NCBI GenBank assembly: GCA_009773635.1
Contig: WSYC01000005.1
Location: 1-64,000, forward strand
Direction of reading: 5' to 3'
DNA length: 64,000 nt
From: Beijerinckiaceae bacterium
GTDB lineage: Bacteria; Pseudomonadota; Alphaproteobacteria; Rhizobiales; Beijerinckiaceae
Both the position numbers and the translations under genes were made by a program. The notes beneath the pieces are model-generated. The model did no database searches, was not told the DNA's origin, and saw only the letters and a program-made list of their open reading frames with translations. Positions 19,835-29,226 of the stretch are shown piece by piece. Positions within the stretch are counted from its first letter, which is position 1; each line of letters starts with the position of its first letter.

Positions 19835-19855
19835 GTCTTCTATCATTTACAAGAC
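19835..19855. promoter_or_regulatory. candidate operator in kinase/SBP divergent promoter
   Basis: GTCTT-ctatcatttac-AAGAC inverted repeat sharing half-sites with 17518-17546. Confidence 0.35.
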
Positions 19856-19989
19856 TGAGGTTACCGTGATGACAGACGGGGGGCGGCGTTGAGTGTGTTG
19901 TTTCCCCGGCAAATCGGGCTACTCTCTTGCCGCGTCGGGGCCTTGGGCTTTTCAGGCAACGCAGGTTTTCACGGAAAAGGGCGGATGGT

Positions 19990-21258
19990 ATGAGAGGGGG
20001 ACGGCGCGTGAGGCTGCAGATCGGCATGGTCATCGGGTGGATGGCTGCCGGACTTGTCGGTGCCGCCGCGCAAACGACCTTGCGGATCTACACCGGCAAC
20101 CAGCCGCGTCCCGAGGTTATGCGTGAGATCGTCGATCTCTACATGCAGCGGAATCCGGCTGTGAAAATCGACATCGATACTGGCGGCACGACGCCCGAGC
20201 AGCAGATCCAGTCACTCAATGCCGCGCTGGCGCTCAAGGAGCCGGTCGTTGATCTCCTGCTGGTCGATGTGGTGCGGGCGGCGCAGCTCGCGCAGGCGCA
20301 ATGGGTCGAGCCACTCGATGGCCATCTCGGTGCGGAGAAGGAGGCTGTGCTGGCGCGCTATCTCCCGGCACTGCGCGCGGCTGGCACCGTCAACGGCAAA
20401 CTCGTTGCCCTGCCCTATGCCGCCGATGCGCAGATTCTCTATTACCGAAAGGATCTCCTTGATAAATACGGCTTCTCGCCACCGCGGACATGGGATGAAC
20501 TGAAGAGTGCCGCCCAGAAGGTGATCGAGGGCGAAAAGAACACGGCGCTGCGCGGTCTCGGCATGGCAGGCGCGCCGGTCGAAAGCACGGTCTGCACCTA
20601 TCTCGTGCCGTTGTGGGGAGCGGGCGAGGAGCTTCTCAAGGACGGCAAGCCGAATCTTGGCGGCCCAGCCGCGCGCAAGCCGTTCGAGCTCTGGGCGGAT
20701 TTCAAGGCGGCGAAGCTGATCGCTGCCAATTCTGCCGACGTGGCAACTGATCGCGTGCGACAGGATTTTCAGGCCGGAAACCTCGTCTTCGCGCTGGGAT
20801 GGAGCTATTTTCAGGGCCGGTTCGATGGTGATGCGGAGTCAGCGGTCAAGGGTAGGGTCGGGCTGGAGGCGGTGCCGGGCTTCTCGCTCGGCACGCAAGG
20901 CGGGTGCCTCGGCGGCTGGCAGGTCGCGGTTTCCGCCGCCTCCCGCAACAAGGGCGAGGCGGTGAAATTCGCGCGCTTTCTCGCCTCGCCGGAGGTTGCG
21001 AAAAAGCAGGCTCTGCAGGCGGGTACTCTGCCGGTTATCGAGGGCATTCTTGCCGATGCCGAGGTGCTGGCGGCGCAGCCGTGGTTCGGCCCGGCGCAGA
21101 ACGCGCTGCGCACGGCGCGGGCACGACCCGTGACCCCGCGTTATCCGGAAGTCTCCGATATTCTCCGCACCAACACGAGCGCGGTGCTGGCGGGCACGAA
21201 GACCATCGATGCCGCGCTGGCGGACATGAACACGCGGCTTGGTGCGATCTTCAAGTGA
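19990..21258 (+). CDS. sugar ABC transporter substrate-binding protein
   Basis: Signal peptide then TTLRIYTGNQPRPEVMREIVDLYMQRNPAVKIDIDTGGTTPEQQIQSLNAALA; SBP family 1 fold motifs (LPYAADAQILYYRKDLLDKYGFSPPRTWDELKSAAQKV). Confidence 0.88.
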   Translation: MRGGRRVRLQIGMVIGWMAAGLVGAAAQTTLRIYTGNQPRPEVMREIVDLYMQRNPAVKIDIDTGGTTPEQQIQSLNAALALKEPVVDLLLVDVVRAAQLAQAQWVEPLDGHLGAEKEAVLARYLPALRAAGTVNGKLVALPYAADAQILYYRKDLLDKYGFSPPRTWDELKSAAQKVIEGEKNTALRGLGMAGAPVESTVCTYLVPLWGAGEELLKDGKPNLGGPAARKPFELWADFKAAKLIAANSADVATDRVRQDFQAGNLVFALGWSYFQGRFDGDAESAVKGRVGLEAVPGFSLGTQGGCLGGWQVAVSAASRNKGEAVKFARFLASPEVAKKQALQAGTLPVIEGILADAEVLAAQPWFGPAQNALRTARARPVTPRYPEVSDILRTNTSAVLAGTKTIDAALADMNTRLGAIFK

Positions 21259-21276
21259 GGATCTGCTGCCTGACAG

Positions 21277-22323
21277 CTATGCGTTCGGCCCGAAGCGATA
21301 CTCCGTCACCTGCCGGTAGAGATCGCCCGGCCTGAGCACGGTCGAGGGCATGTGCGGCAGGTTTGGGCTATCCGGCGCGTGCTGCGGTTCCAGCGCGATG
21401 CCGGCATTGGCGCGATAACTTGTGCCATCAAGCCCCGGAACCGGCAGGTTCAACTTGAAGCCATCATAGACTTGCAGGCAGGGCTCGGTGGTCCAGACCT
21501 CCATCGCGAGGCCGGATTTTTCCGAAGCGAGCGTCGCTGCATGCGCAAGCTCGGGCGCACAGACCCCCGGTTCGCGCCGTTCCCGGCGCAGGACGAAGTT
21601 GTGGTCATACCAGAAGCGGGAGCCGTCTTCCGCCGTAAAGCGAATCGGTCGGGGTCGTCGGAAATCGAACGGCGTGCCGGAAACGGGCATGATCGAGCCA
21701 TCCGGGATCAGGTCTGCATCTACCGGCGTTATGACATTGGCGCGCACCATCAGGTCGTGGTCGAGAATGTCGGCGCCGCCATCGAGGTTGAAATAGCTGT
21801 GATGGCAGAGGTTGAGGATCGTCGGTTGATCCGTAAAGGCGGAAAGCTCGACCCTCAGCGCATTCGCCTCCGTCAGCGTGTAACGGCATGTCGTGGTGAG
21901 CGTGCCGGGATAGCCGGCCTCGCCATCCGGCGAGACCAGCCCGAGCGTTGCCGAGGCATCGTCGTGGTGGAAAAGGGTCCAGAGCTTTTTGCCGAAGCCT
22001 TGCCCGCCGCCATGCAGCGAATGCCGGTTATCCTGATTGAGCGGCAGCTGGTAGGCCTTGCCATCCAGCACGAAGCGACCGCCGCCGATCCGGTTGGCAT
22101 AGCGCCCGGCGATCGCGCCGAAATGCGGGGAATGGTTGAGGTAATCCTCCAGAGTCTCCAGCCCGAGGACGACGCGCTGGTGCCCACCATCTGTGCGTGG
22201 CACGACGAGATCGCGCACGACAGCGCCAAAGGTGAGGATGCGGGCTTCAGCGCCAGCGGCGTTTCGAAGTGTGATCTCGCGAACCGGCGAATCGCCGATC
22301 TCACCGAAAATACGGTTGGTCAT
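21277..22323 (-). CDS. aldose 1-epimerase (GalM family)
   Basis: HFGAIAGRYANRIGGGRFVLDGKAYQLPLNQDNRHSLHGG; NLCHHSYFNLDGG. Confidence 0.9.
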   Translation of the reverse strand: MTNRIFGEIGDSPVREITLRNAAGAEARILTFGAVVRDLVVPRTDGGHQRVVLGLETLEDYLNHSPHFGAIAGRYANRIGGGRFVLDGKAYQLPLNQDNRHSLHGGGQGFGKKLWTLFHHDDASATLGLVSPDGEAGYPGTLTTTCRYTLTEANALRVELSAFTDQPTILNLCHHSYFNLDGGADILDHDLMVRANVITPVDADLIPDGSIMPVSGTPFDFRRPRPIRFTAEDGSRFWYDHNFVLRRERREPGVCAPELAHAATLASEKSGLAMEVWTTEPCLQVYDGFKLNLPVPGLDGTSYRANAGIALEPQHAPDSPNLPHMPSTVLRPGDLYRQVTEYRFGPNA

Positions 22324-22335
22324 GGAAGGTTTGCC

Positions 22336-23109
22336 TTATCTGTTCTTGTAGGGCGCGAACCACGAAAGCCCGGCCTCGGTGCCGGCTTTCGGGCGGTATT
22401 CGCCGCCGATGAAGCCTTGATATCCGAGCCGGTCGAGTTCTGCGAACAGGAAGGCATCGTTCAGCTCCTCGCTCCCCGGCTCGTTGCGGGAGGGGATTGA
22501 GGCCACCTGAATATGGCCAATGATCGGCATCATTGTGCGCAATCTGGTCGTCACGTCGCCATGCAGGATCTGGCAGTGGTAGATGTCGAACTGAAGCTTC
22601 ACATTCGGGAGCGCCAAGTCAGCGATGATCTCCGCCGCCATCCCGAAATCGTCGAGAAGGTATCCCGGCATATCGCGCCGGTTGAGCGGTTCGAGCAGAA
22701 TGTCGATTCCGTCAGGGCCAAAGGTTTCCGCTGTGCGGGTGATCGCATCCTTGTAGCGGGCGAGGTTGGCGGGTGTTTTTTCGACCATGCCCGCCATCAG
22801 ATGCAGGCGCTTGACGCCCGTGATCGCGGCATAGGGTTTTGCGATCGCGAGGCTCTGGCGAAACTCGTCTTCCCGGCCGGGCAGGGCGGCAAGGCCACGC
22901 TCGCCCTTCGCCCAATCGCCGGGCGGCAGGTTGAACAGCGCCTGCGTGAGCCCATGGGCTTTGAGCCGCGCGCCGATCTCTTCCACCGGAAACTCATACG
23001 GGAACAGGAATTCCACGGCCTTGAACCCCGCCTTTGCCGCCGCCCCGAAGCGATCGAGGAAGGCGTGTTCGGTGAACATCATCGAGAGGTTGGCGGCAAA
23101 GCGCGGCAT
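22336..23109 (-). CDS. hydroxypyruvate isomerase family (TIM-barrel) protein
   Basis: MPRFAANLSMMFTEHAFLDRFGAAAKAGFKAVEFLFPYEFP; LLEPLNRRDMPGYLLDDFGMA; KLQFDIYHCQILHGDV. Confidence 0.85.
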   Translation of the reverse strand: MPRFAANLSMMFTEHAFLDRFGAAAKAGFKAVEFLFPYEFPVEEIGARLKAHGLTQALFNLPPGDWAKGERGLAALPGREDEFRQSLAIAKPYAAITGVKRLHLMAGMVEKTPANLARYKDAITRTAETFGPDGIDILLEPLNRRDMPGYLLDDFGMAAEIIADLALPNVKLQFDIYHCQILHGDVTTRLRTMMPIIGHIQVASIPSRNEPGSEELNDAFLFAELDRLGYQGFIGGEYRPKAGTEAGLSWFAPYKNR

Positions 23110-23234
23110 CGGGTTTCCCTTGTATCCAGTATTCAGTGGCGCATCCGTTTTCCCGCGTTCTCCCCGATCACGCAATTGCGAAATGCGCTTGATGCCGGCA
23201 TGGGGCATCAAGCACAGAGAAGAAGGATCAGGGC

Positions 23235-24875
23235 ATGCGATCGGGCGCGGATATCATCGGGCAAAGCCTCGCGCGGCAGGGTTGCCGCGTCGCCTTCGGC
23301 ATGCCCGGCGGCGAGGTTCTCGCGTTGATCGACGGGCTGGCGAAAGCGGGTATCCGCTTTGTGCTGACGAAGCACGAGAACGCCGCCGGCTTCATGGCCG
23401 AGGGCTATTGGCATCGCCAGGCGCTCGAAGATCACGCGCTCGAAGGCAGCGCGCCGATGGCACCCGGCATTCTGGTCGCGACGCTCGGGCCGGGGGCTGC
23501 AAATGCGGTCAATGTCGTCGCAAATGCACATCAGGACCGCGTGCCGCTCATCGTGCTGACGGGCCGCGTCGATCAAGCGGAGGCCGAGAGCTACACGCAT
23601 CAGGTTTTCGATCATCAGGCGCTGTTCCGCCCCATCACCAAGGCGACCTTGACCGCGAGCAAGGGCGCGGTCGCCCGCGTGATCGAGCGGGCGATTGCGA
23701 TCGCGACCGAAGGTCAGCCCGGCCCCGTGCATGTCGATGTGCCGATTTCGGTGGCGGAGGGGGAGGAGCGCGATGAGGACTTCCGGCGCGCATTGCCTGC
23801 CTCTGCTGTGGCTGTCGGCGAGGCGCTTGAGACGGCCCGCGCGGTGTTGGCGGCGGCAAGGCGTCCGCTGGTGATCGCGGGGGTCGATGCCGTGAACAGC
23901 CATGCCGGCGAGGTCTTGCGCGGTTTTATCGAGCGCTGCAACGCGCCTGTTATCACCACCTACAAGGCCAAGGGTCTTGTGCCGGAGGATCACCCGCTCA
24001 GCCTTGGCGGCGCGGGGCTTTCGCCCAAGGCTGATAAACACCTGTTGCCGTTTCTGGCCGAGGCCGATTGCATCGTGCTGGCGGGCTATGATCCCATCGA
24101 GATGCGGATCAACTGGCGCGATCCGTTCCCGGCCGGCGTGCCGGTGATCGAGCTTGCCGCGAGCCTGCCCACCCATCAGATGCACCGCGCCGATCATCTC
24201 CTCGTCGGCGATATCGGGGCCAATCTGGCGGCGATCTCGGACGGTCTGGCCGCCAAACCCGGCATCGATACCGCGAAGGTCATGGCAACCAAATCCGCGC
24301 TTCGCGCTGCCTTCGCGCCGGAGCCAGCCTGGGGACCGGGCGTGGTGTTCGACACCATCCGCCGCCTTGCGCCTGCCGATACACTGGCAACGGCCGATTC
24401 GGGCGCGCACCGCATTCTCCTGAGCCAGATGTGGACGGTGCTGGAGCCGCGCGGCCTGATGCAATCCTCCGCGCTCTGCACCATGGGTTGCGCTGTACCG
24501 CTGGCGATGGGCGCGCAGATGGCTTCACCCGAGCGCTATGTAATCGCCTTTGTCGGCGATGCAGGCCTTGAGATGGGCATCGGCGAACTCGCGACTGCGC
24601 GCGATCTGGGCCTGCCAGTCATCGTCGTCGTCTTGCAGGATGAGCGCCTCGCGTTGATTGATCTCAAGCAGCGCGCCTCGGGCCGTGCCGAGCTCGGCGT
24701 CCGCTTCGGCGCGACCGATTTCGCGGCGGTTGCGAAGGCCTTTGGCGGCGACGGCATTACCGTCTCGGATCGCGCGGGCCTCGAAGCAGCGTTCGCTGGC
24801 GCGCTTGCACGGCGCGACCGCTTCACACTGATCGCGGCGAAAATCGCCCCGGATGCCTATGAGGGTCGCCTATGA
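23235..24875 (+). CDS. thiamine pyrophosphate-dependent enzyme, acetolactate synthase-like
   Basis: MRSGADIIGQSLARQGCRVAFGMPGGEVLALIDGL; HENAAGFMAEG; GPGAANAVNVVANAHQDRVPLIVLTG; GDAGLEMGIGELATARDLGLPVIVVVLQD. Confidence 0.85.
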   Translation: MRSGADIIGQSLARQGCRVAFGMPGGEVLALIDGLAKAGIRFVLTKHENAAGFMAEGYWHRQALEDHALEGSAPMAPGILVATLGPGAANAVNVVANAHQDRVPLIVLTGRVDQAEAESYTHQVFDHQALFRPITKATLTASKGAVARVIERAIAIATEGQPGPVHVDVPISVAEGEERDEDFRRALPASAVAVGEALETARAVLAAARRPLVIAGVDAVNSHAGEVLRGFIERCNAPVITTYKAKGLVPEDHPLSLGGAGLSPKADKHLLPFLAEADCIVLAGYDPIEMRINWRDPFPAGVPVIELAASLPTHQMHRADHLLVGDIGANLAAISDGLAAKPGIDTAKVMATKSALRAAFAPEPAWGPGVVFDTIRRLAPADTLATADSGAHRILLSQMWTVLEPRGLMQSSALCTMGCAVPLAMGAQMASPERYVIAFVGDAGLEMGIGELATARDLGLPVIVVVLQDERLALIDLKQRASGRAELGVRFGATDFAAVAKAFGGDGITVSDRAGLEAAFAGALARRDRFTLIAAKIAPDAYEGRL

Positions 24876-26077
24876 GTGTGCAGACCATGCCCCAGGCCGA
24901 ACTGGCTGCCCCAAAAACAGAGCGGGATGTCCGGCTCGACTTCTTCCGCGGTCTCGCGATGTTCGTCATCTTCGTCGCGCATCTTCCGGGCAATTCATGG
25001 TTCCTGTTCATTCCCGCGCGGTTCGGGTTCTCGTCTGCGGGCGAACTTTTCGTGTTCTGCTCGGGGCTGGCCTCGGCCTTCGCTTTCGGCCGGATGTTCC
25101 AACGCGAGGGCTGGTGGCAGGGCACGCGGCGCATTCTCTACCGGATCTGGCAGGTCTACTGGGCGCATATCGGGCTCGCGCTCGGGCTGATCGGCGTCAG
25201 CGTCGCCGGGCTGGAATTGACCGGCGTCGATTACCCGCGTCTGCTGGGGCTCGAATGGCTGTTCGCTCATGCCGGCGAGGGACTCCTCAAGCTGATGACG
25301 CTGCGCTTTACACCGGCCTTCCTTGATATCCTGCCGATGTATCTGGTTTTGCTCGCGATGATCCCGGCGATGATGCTGCTTGCGAAACTCTCGCGCCTCG
25401 CGCCGCTGCTGGCGATGACGGCCCTGTGGCTTGGCGTTCAGGCCTTCGGCATCAACCTGATGGGCGGGCAGATGCCGGAGATGGTCTGGTTCTTCAATCC
25501 CTTCGCCTGGCAGCTCGTGTTTTTCACCGGCTTTGCCTTCGGCATGCGCTGGCTACCGATGCCGAAGCTTGAACGGGGCATGCTGTTCTGGTTCTGCGTG
25601 GTCATTCTGATTGCGTCGGTGCCGGTCAATTTCTGGGCGTTTACCGAGAATTTTGCCGTGCTTGAACAAGTTCACGACTGGTTCGTGCCGGCGGATGGCA
25701 AGACCAACCTCGTGCTGCCGCTCTACCTTCACTTTCTTGCCAGTGCCTATGTCGCGCTGGTGCTGGTCGAACCGGTGAAGGTGCGGCTGGCGCGCCTCTG
25801 GCCTGTTATTCTCGTCGGGCAGCAGGCACTGGCGACGTTCATGGCCAGCATCCTGCTCGCCTGGGTCGGCGGCATGGTTCTCGATCAGATCGGCCGTAAC
25901 GAAGCTGCGATGGCGCTCGTCAACCTCGCGGGGTTCGCCGGGTTGGTGCTGGTTGCGGCAATCGCGCAGGGCTACAAGGGTGGCAAGGCGAAGCCCGCGC
26001 ATCGGCCTGATCAGCGGGAAGCTGCCCCGGCCGCACCCGACAGCGTGCCGCGAACGGCGCTGGTGCCGGCGGAATAG
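24872..26077 (+). CDS. OpgC domain membrane protein
   Basis: RDVRLDFFRGLAMFVIFVAHLPGNSWFLFIPARFGFSSAGELFVFCSGLASAFAFG; about 10 TM segments; 4-bp overlap with upstream gene. Confidence 0.85.
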   Translation: MSVQTMPQAELAAPKTERDVRLDFFRGLAMFVIFVAHLPGNSWFLFIPARFGFSSAGELFVFCSGLASAFAFGRMFQREGWWQGTRRILYRIWQVYWAHIGLALGLIGVSVAGLELTGVDYPRLLGLEWLFAHAGEGLLKLMTLRFTPAFLDILPMYLVLLAMIPAMMLLAKLSRLAPLLAMTALWLGVQAFGINLMGGQMPEMVWFFNPFAWQLVFFTGFAFGMRWLPMPKLERGMLFWFCVVILIASVPVNFWAFTENFAVLEQVHDWFVPADGKTNLVLPLYLHFLASAYVALVLVEPVKVRLARLWPVILVGQQALATFMASILLAWVGGMVLDQIGRNEAAMALVNLAGFAGLVLVAAIAQGYKGGKAKPAHRPDQREAAPAAPDSVPRTALVPAE

Positions 26078-26145
26078 GCGAATTTTTATGGTGTCGCATC
26101 CGCTCTTTCCGCCAACCGGCCCCCACTTGGGCGGGCAGATGCGCT

Positions 26146-27312
26146 CTAATCGAGCCGGAACAACGGGCGAAGCCTGATCCCGACGGCATTGCCCGCGAAG
26201 GCGAAGATGAGCCACGCCCAACCGTGCAGGCTGCCCGATACCGTGCCGGAGAAGAAGGCGCCAATGTTGCAGCCGGTGCCGAGCCGCGCACCGACACCGA
26301 GCAGCAGCCCCCCGAGAATCGCAGCCAGAAGCGAGCGCAAGGGAATCGCAAGGCTCGGGCGGAATTTCCCGGCGAGGATCGAGGCGAGCATCGCTCCCAG
26401 AATGATCCCGAAATCGGTCACGGAGGTGGGATCGGCAAGAACAGGGTTCGTCAGCGCCGCTTCCTGGCCCTTCCAGTAGGCCCAGGCTTCTGGTGCGAAC
26501 CCGGCGAGCGCCGCGATCTTGCTGCCCCAGAGCGCGAAGGCCGAGGTGATCCCCCACGGCCAGCCATAGACCAGCAGCACGGCGATGTTGACCAGCGCCA
26601 GCGCAACCGCGCCGGCGACCAGCGACCACGGCCCGGTGAGCCAGCGGCTCTTGATCCCGAAAATTGGCTGGATACCGCCATGGCGCGCCTTCTCCGCCTT
26701 GCCGACCGCGAGCAGGAGAAGTGCGAGAATGCCGAGCATGATGCCGAGGCCTGCCGTCGGGCCGAGCCGATCGATCAGCGAGACCGGCGGCAGGCTCGGC
26801 CAGCTGAGCCAGTGATCAGAGTAGGCGGTTGCCAGTGTCGAGCCGGCGATGAAAAACGCCAGCGTCACCACCATGCGCAGCGAGCCGCCGCCCACCGTGA
26901 ACAGCGTGCCCGAACCACAGCCGCCGCCGAGTTGCATCCCGATGCCGAACACGAAAGCGCCAAGGATCAGCGCCCAGCCGATTGGGAACACAAATCCGCC
27001 GACCGGGTGCCCGAAGGCCTGCCCCTTGGCGATGAGTGGAAAGAAGACAAGACTCGCGAGCGCGAGCATCACGAGCTGCGCCCGGATGCCGGCGCTGCGC
27101 CTTTCGAGCATGAACCGCCGCCACGCCGCAGTGAAACCGAAGCTGGCGTGATAGAGCGCAATGCCGGCCCCGAGGCCGATGGCGGCGAGCAGCAGCAGAA
27201 CAATGCCGCCGTGCCGTAGCGCGAGTGCGCTCAGAAGGGCAAAGACCACCAGAACCGGTGCTGCCCGAATCAGGCGACGATCCGTCGAAACGGCAGGTTG
27301 GGCAGGTGTCAT
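26146..27312 (-). CDS. YeeE/YedE family (TsuA-like thiosulfate/sulfur transporter)
   Basis: Internal pseudo-repeat with conserved Cys motifs (GIGMQLGGGCGSGTLFTVGGGSLR; GARLGTGCNIGAFFSGTVSGSLHGWAWLIFAF). Confidence 0.88.
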   Translation of the reverse strand: MTPAQPAVSTDRRLIRAAPVLVVFALLSALALRHGGIVLLLLAAIGLGAGIALYHASFGFTAAWRRFMLERRSAGIRAQLVMLALASLVFFPLIAKGQAFGHPVGGFVFPIGWALILGAFVFGIGMQLGGGCGSGTLFTVGGGSLRMVVTLAFFIAGSTLATAYSDHWLSWPSLPPVSLIDRLGPTAGLGIMLGILALLLLAVGKAEKARHGGIQPIFGIKSRWLTGPWSLVAGAVALALVNIAVLLVYGWPWGITSAFALWGSKIAALAGFAPEAWAYWKGQEAALTNPVLADPTSVTDFGIILGAMLASILAGKFRPSLAIPLRSLLAAILGGLLLGVGARLGTGCNIGAFFSGTVSGSLHGWAWLIFAFAGNAVGIRLRPLFRLD

Positions 27313-27523
27313 GCGGCTCGCGCCTCCTCAACGGTCGTGCGGGGAAAGCCCGCTGGCGGGATAGCATGCCGGATCACCCGCGTAACCCCGGCATGATGCC
27401 TCAGTCTCGGCATCACAAAGCGTTGATCGCGGCGCGAGCGGTTGTGTGGTTCGCAACGCGCCGAAATAGCGCAGGGTTTCCTGGCAATCAAACGCTTCAA
27501 ACGCGCTTTCTCATGAGGGTCCC

Positions 27524-28903
27524 ATGGACGGTTTTGTCATGCCAATGCCCGCGATGATCTCACCGACTTCGACCGAGGACAGGCTGGTCGAGGCTTTTCT
27601 GGCGCATGGCAAGGAAACGCCGGTGCTGCTGCAGGCGCTGATCGATGAAGCGCCGGAGAACCCGCGCGCTCACGCCACCCGCGCGTTGATGCTGACCCTT
27701 CTCGCCCGGAGCGAGCTGCGCGGCCCGGCGCAGGAAGCCGCGGCGAAGGCCGTGATGCTTCTGGGGGGAAATGGCGGATCAAGAGCCGATACCGCCTTTA
27801 TCGAGGCGGCCTCGGCGGCGGCGCATGGCGCCTGGTGGGCTGCGATCGACCAGCTCGAACGGGCGATCACCGACAATCCGGCGGATACGCTGAGCGCCAA
27901 GATGAGCCATGCATTGCGGTTCATGCTCGGCGACAAACCGGGCATGCTGCGCTCCATCGAGCGCGTGTTGCGCCTCCTGCCATCAGGCCATCCGCATCGC
28001 GGGTTCCTGATGGGCTGCCACGCCTTCGCGCTCGAGGAAAACGGTGAATACGGCCGCGCCGAAACCATCGGCCGGGACGCCGTGGCACGTGAGCCGCGCG
28101 ATGCCTGGGGACTGCACGCGGTCAGTCATGTCCACGAAATGACCGGTCGCGCCGGGGATGGCATCCGCTGGATCGAAGGCAGTGAGAGTGGCTTCCGCCA
28201 TTGCAATAATTTCGGCGGCCATCTCTTCTGGCATCTTGCGCTGTTCAAGTTGGAGACGGGCGCCGTCGCCGAGGTCTTCGATCTCTACGATCGTAAGGTC
28301 AGGCATGATGAGACCGACGATTTCCGCGATATCGCCAACGGGGCATCGCTCCTGATGCGGCTCGAACTCGATGGTCATGCCGTCGGCACCCGCTGGGAAG
28401 AACTCGCCGACAAGGCCGAGGCGCGGCTCGATGACCGCAGTCTTGTCTTCGCCGATCTCCATTACATGCTGGCACTGCTCGGGGCCGGACGCATGCATTC
28501 TGCTGCGAGGCTGGCGCGCTCCATGGCCAGTGCGCCGGCGGGACTTTCGAGCCAGACGCTTGTTGCGGAACGGACAGGTCGTGACATCGCCGAGGGGCTC
28601 GTCCGGTTTGCCCGGGGCGATATGGGGCGGGCCACCGAATCGCTGCTGGCTGCGCGCCGGCAGCGATCCATCATGGGTGGCAGCGATGCCCAGCGTGACG
28701 TGTTCGAGCAGGTGCTCATCGAAGCCGCGCTTCGCGCCGGGGAAGAGAATGTCGCCCGCACGCTACTCGGCGAGCGTCTCGCCGGGCGTGGCAGCAACCG
28801 CTTTGCCGAGGAGCGGCTGGCCCGGTTGCTCAAGCCCGGAACCCGGCGCAAGGGCGCGCTTGGGCTCGTGGCGGCGCTGGCTTTTGCCGCGCCGGCGCAT
28901 TGA
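27524..28903 (+). CDS. TTC38-like tetratricopeptide repeat protein
   Basis: HPHRGFLMGCHAFALEENGEYGRAETIGRDAVAREPRDAWGLHAVSHVHEMTGRAGDGIRWIEG; FGGHLFWHLALFKLETG. Confidence 0.82.
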   Translation: MDGFVMPMPAMISPTSTEDRLVEAFLAHGKETPVLLQALIDEAPENPRAHATRALMLTLLARSELRGPAQEAAAKAVMLLGGNGGSRADTAFIEAASAAAHGAWWAAIDQLERAITDNPADTLSAKMSHALRFMLGDKPGMLRSIERVLRLLPSGHPHRGFLMGCHAFALEENGEYGRAETIGRDAVAREPRDAWGLHAVSHVHEMTGRAGDGIRWIEGSESGFRHCNNFGGHLFWHLALFKLETGAVAEVFDLYDRKVRHDETDDFRDIANGASLLMRLELDGHAVGTRWEELADKAEARLDDRSLVFADLHYMLALLGAGRMHSAARLARSMASAPAGLSSQTLVAERTGRDIAEGLVRFARGDMGRATESLLAARRQRSIMGGSDAQRDVFEQVLIEAALRAGEENVARTLLGERLAGRGSNRFAEERLARLLKPGTRRKGALGLVAALAFAAPAH

Positions 28904-28918
28904 ACCTCTCGGGGTTTG

Positions 28919-29179
28919 TCAGGCCTTGACGATGCGGAAGGCGATCTGAGCGCCCTCGCGCATCGTGTCGGCGAGCGTATCGCCGGTTTCGCGCAGCAGG
29001 TTCGGGATATCGATCTCGGCCATCGGATCATTGCACAGCACGATCATCACATCGCCGGACGCGCGCGCTTTCAGCGCCTTGCGCGTCTTCAGCGCCGGAA
29101 GCGGGCATTTGAGGCCAAGAAGGTCCAGCGTCGTTTCGCTCATGGTGGATGGCTCCTGCAAGGGAACCCGATGTGACAT
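28919..29179 (-). CDS. TusA family sulfurtransferase
   Basis: ETTLDLLGLKCPLPALKTRKALKARASGDVMIVLCNDPMAEIDIPNLLRETG: CPxP motif; start likely at MSETTLDL. Confidence 0.92.
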   Translation of the reverse strand: MSHRVPLQEPSTMSETTLDLLGLKCPLPALKTRKALKARASGDVMIVLCNDPMAEIDIPNLLRETGDTLADTMREGAQIAFRIVKA

Positions 29180-29226
29180 CCGCGGGGCTTTTCGGCAAGC
29201 CGGGTTCCAGCCTATGCTGTGGTAGC

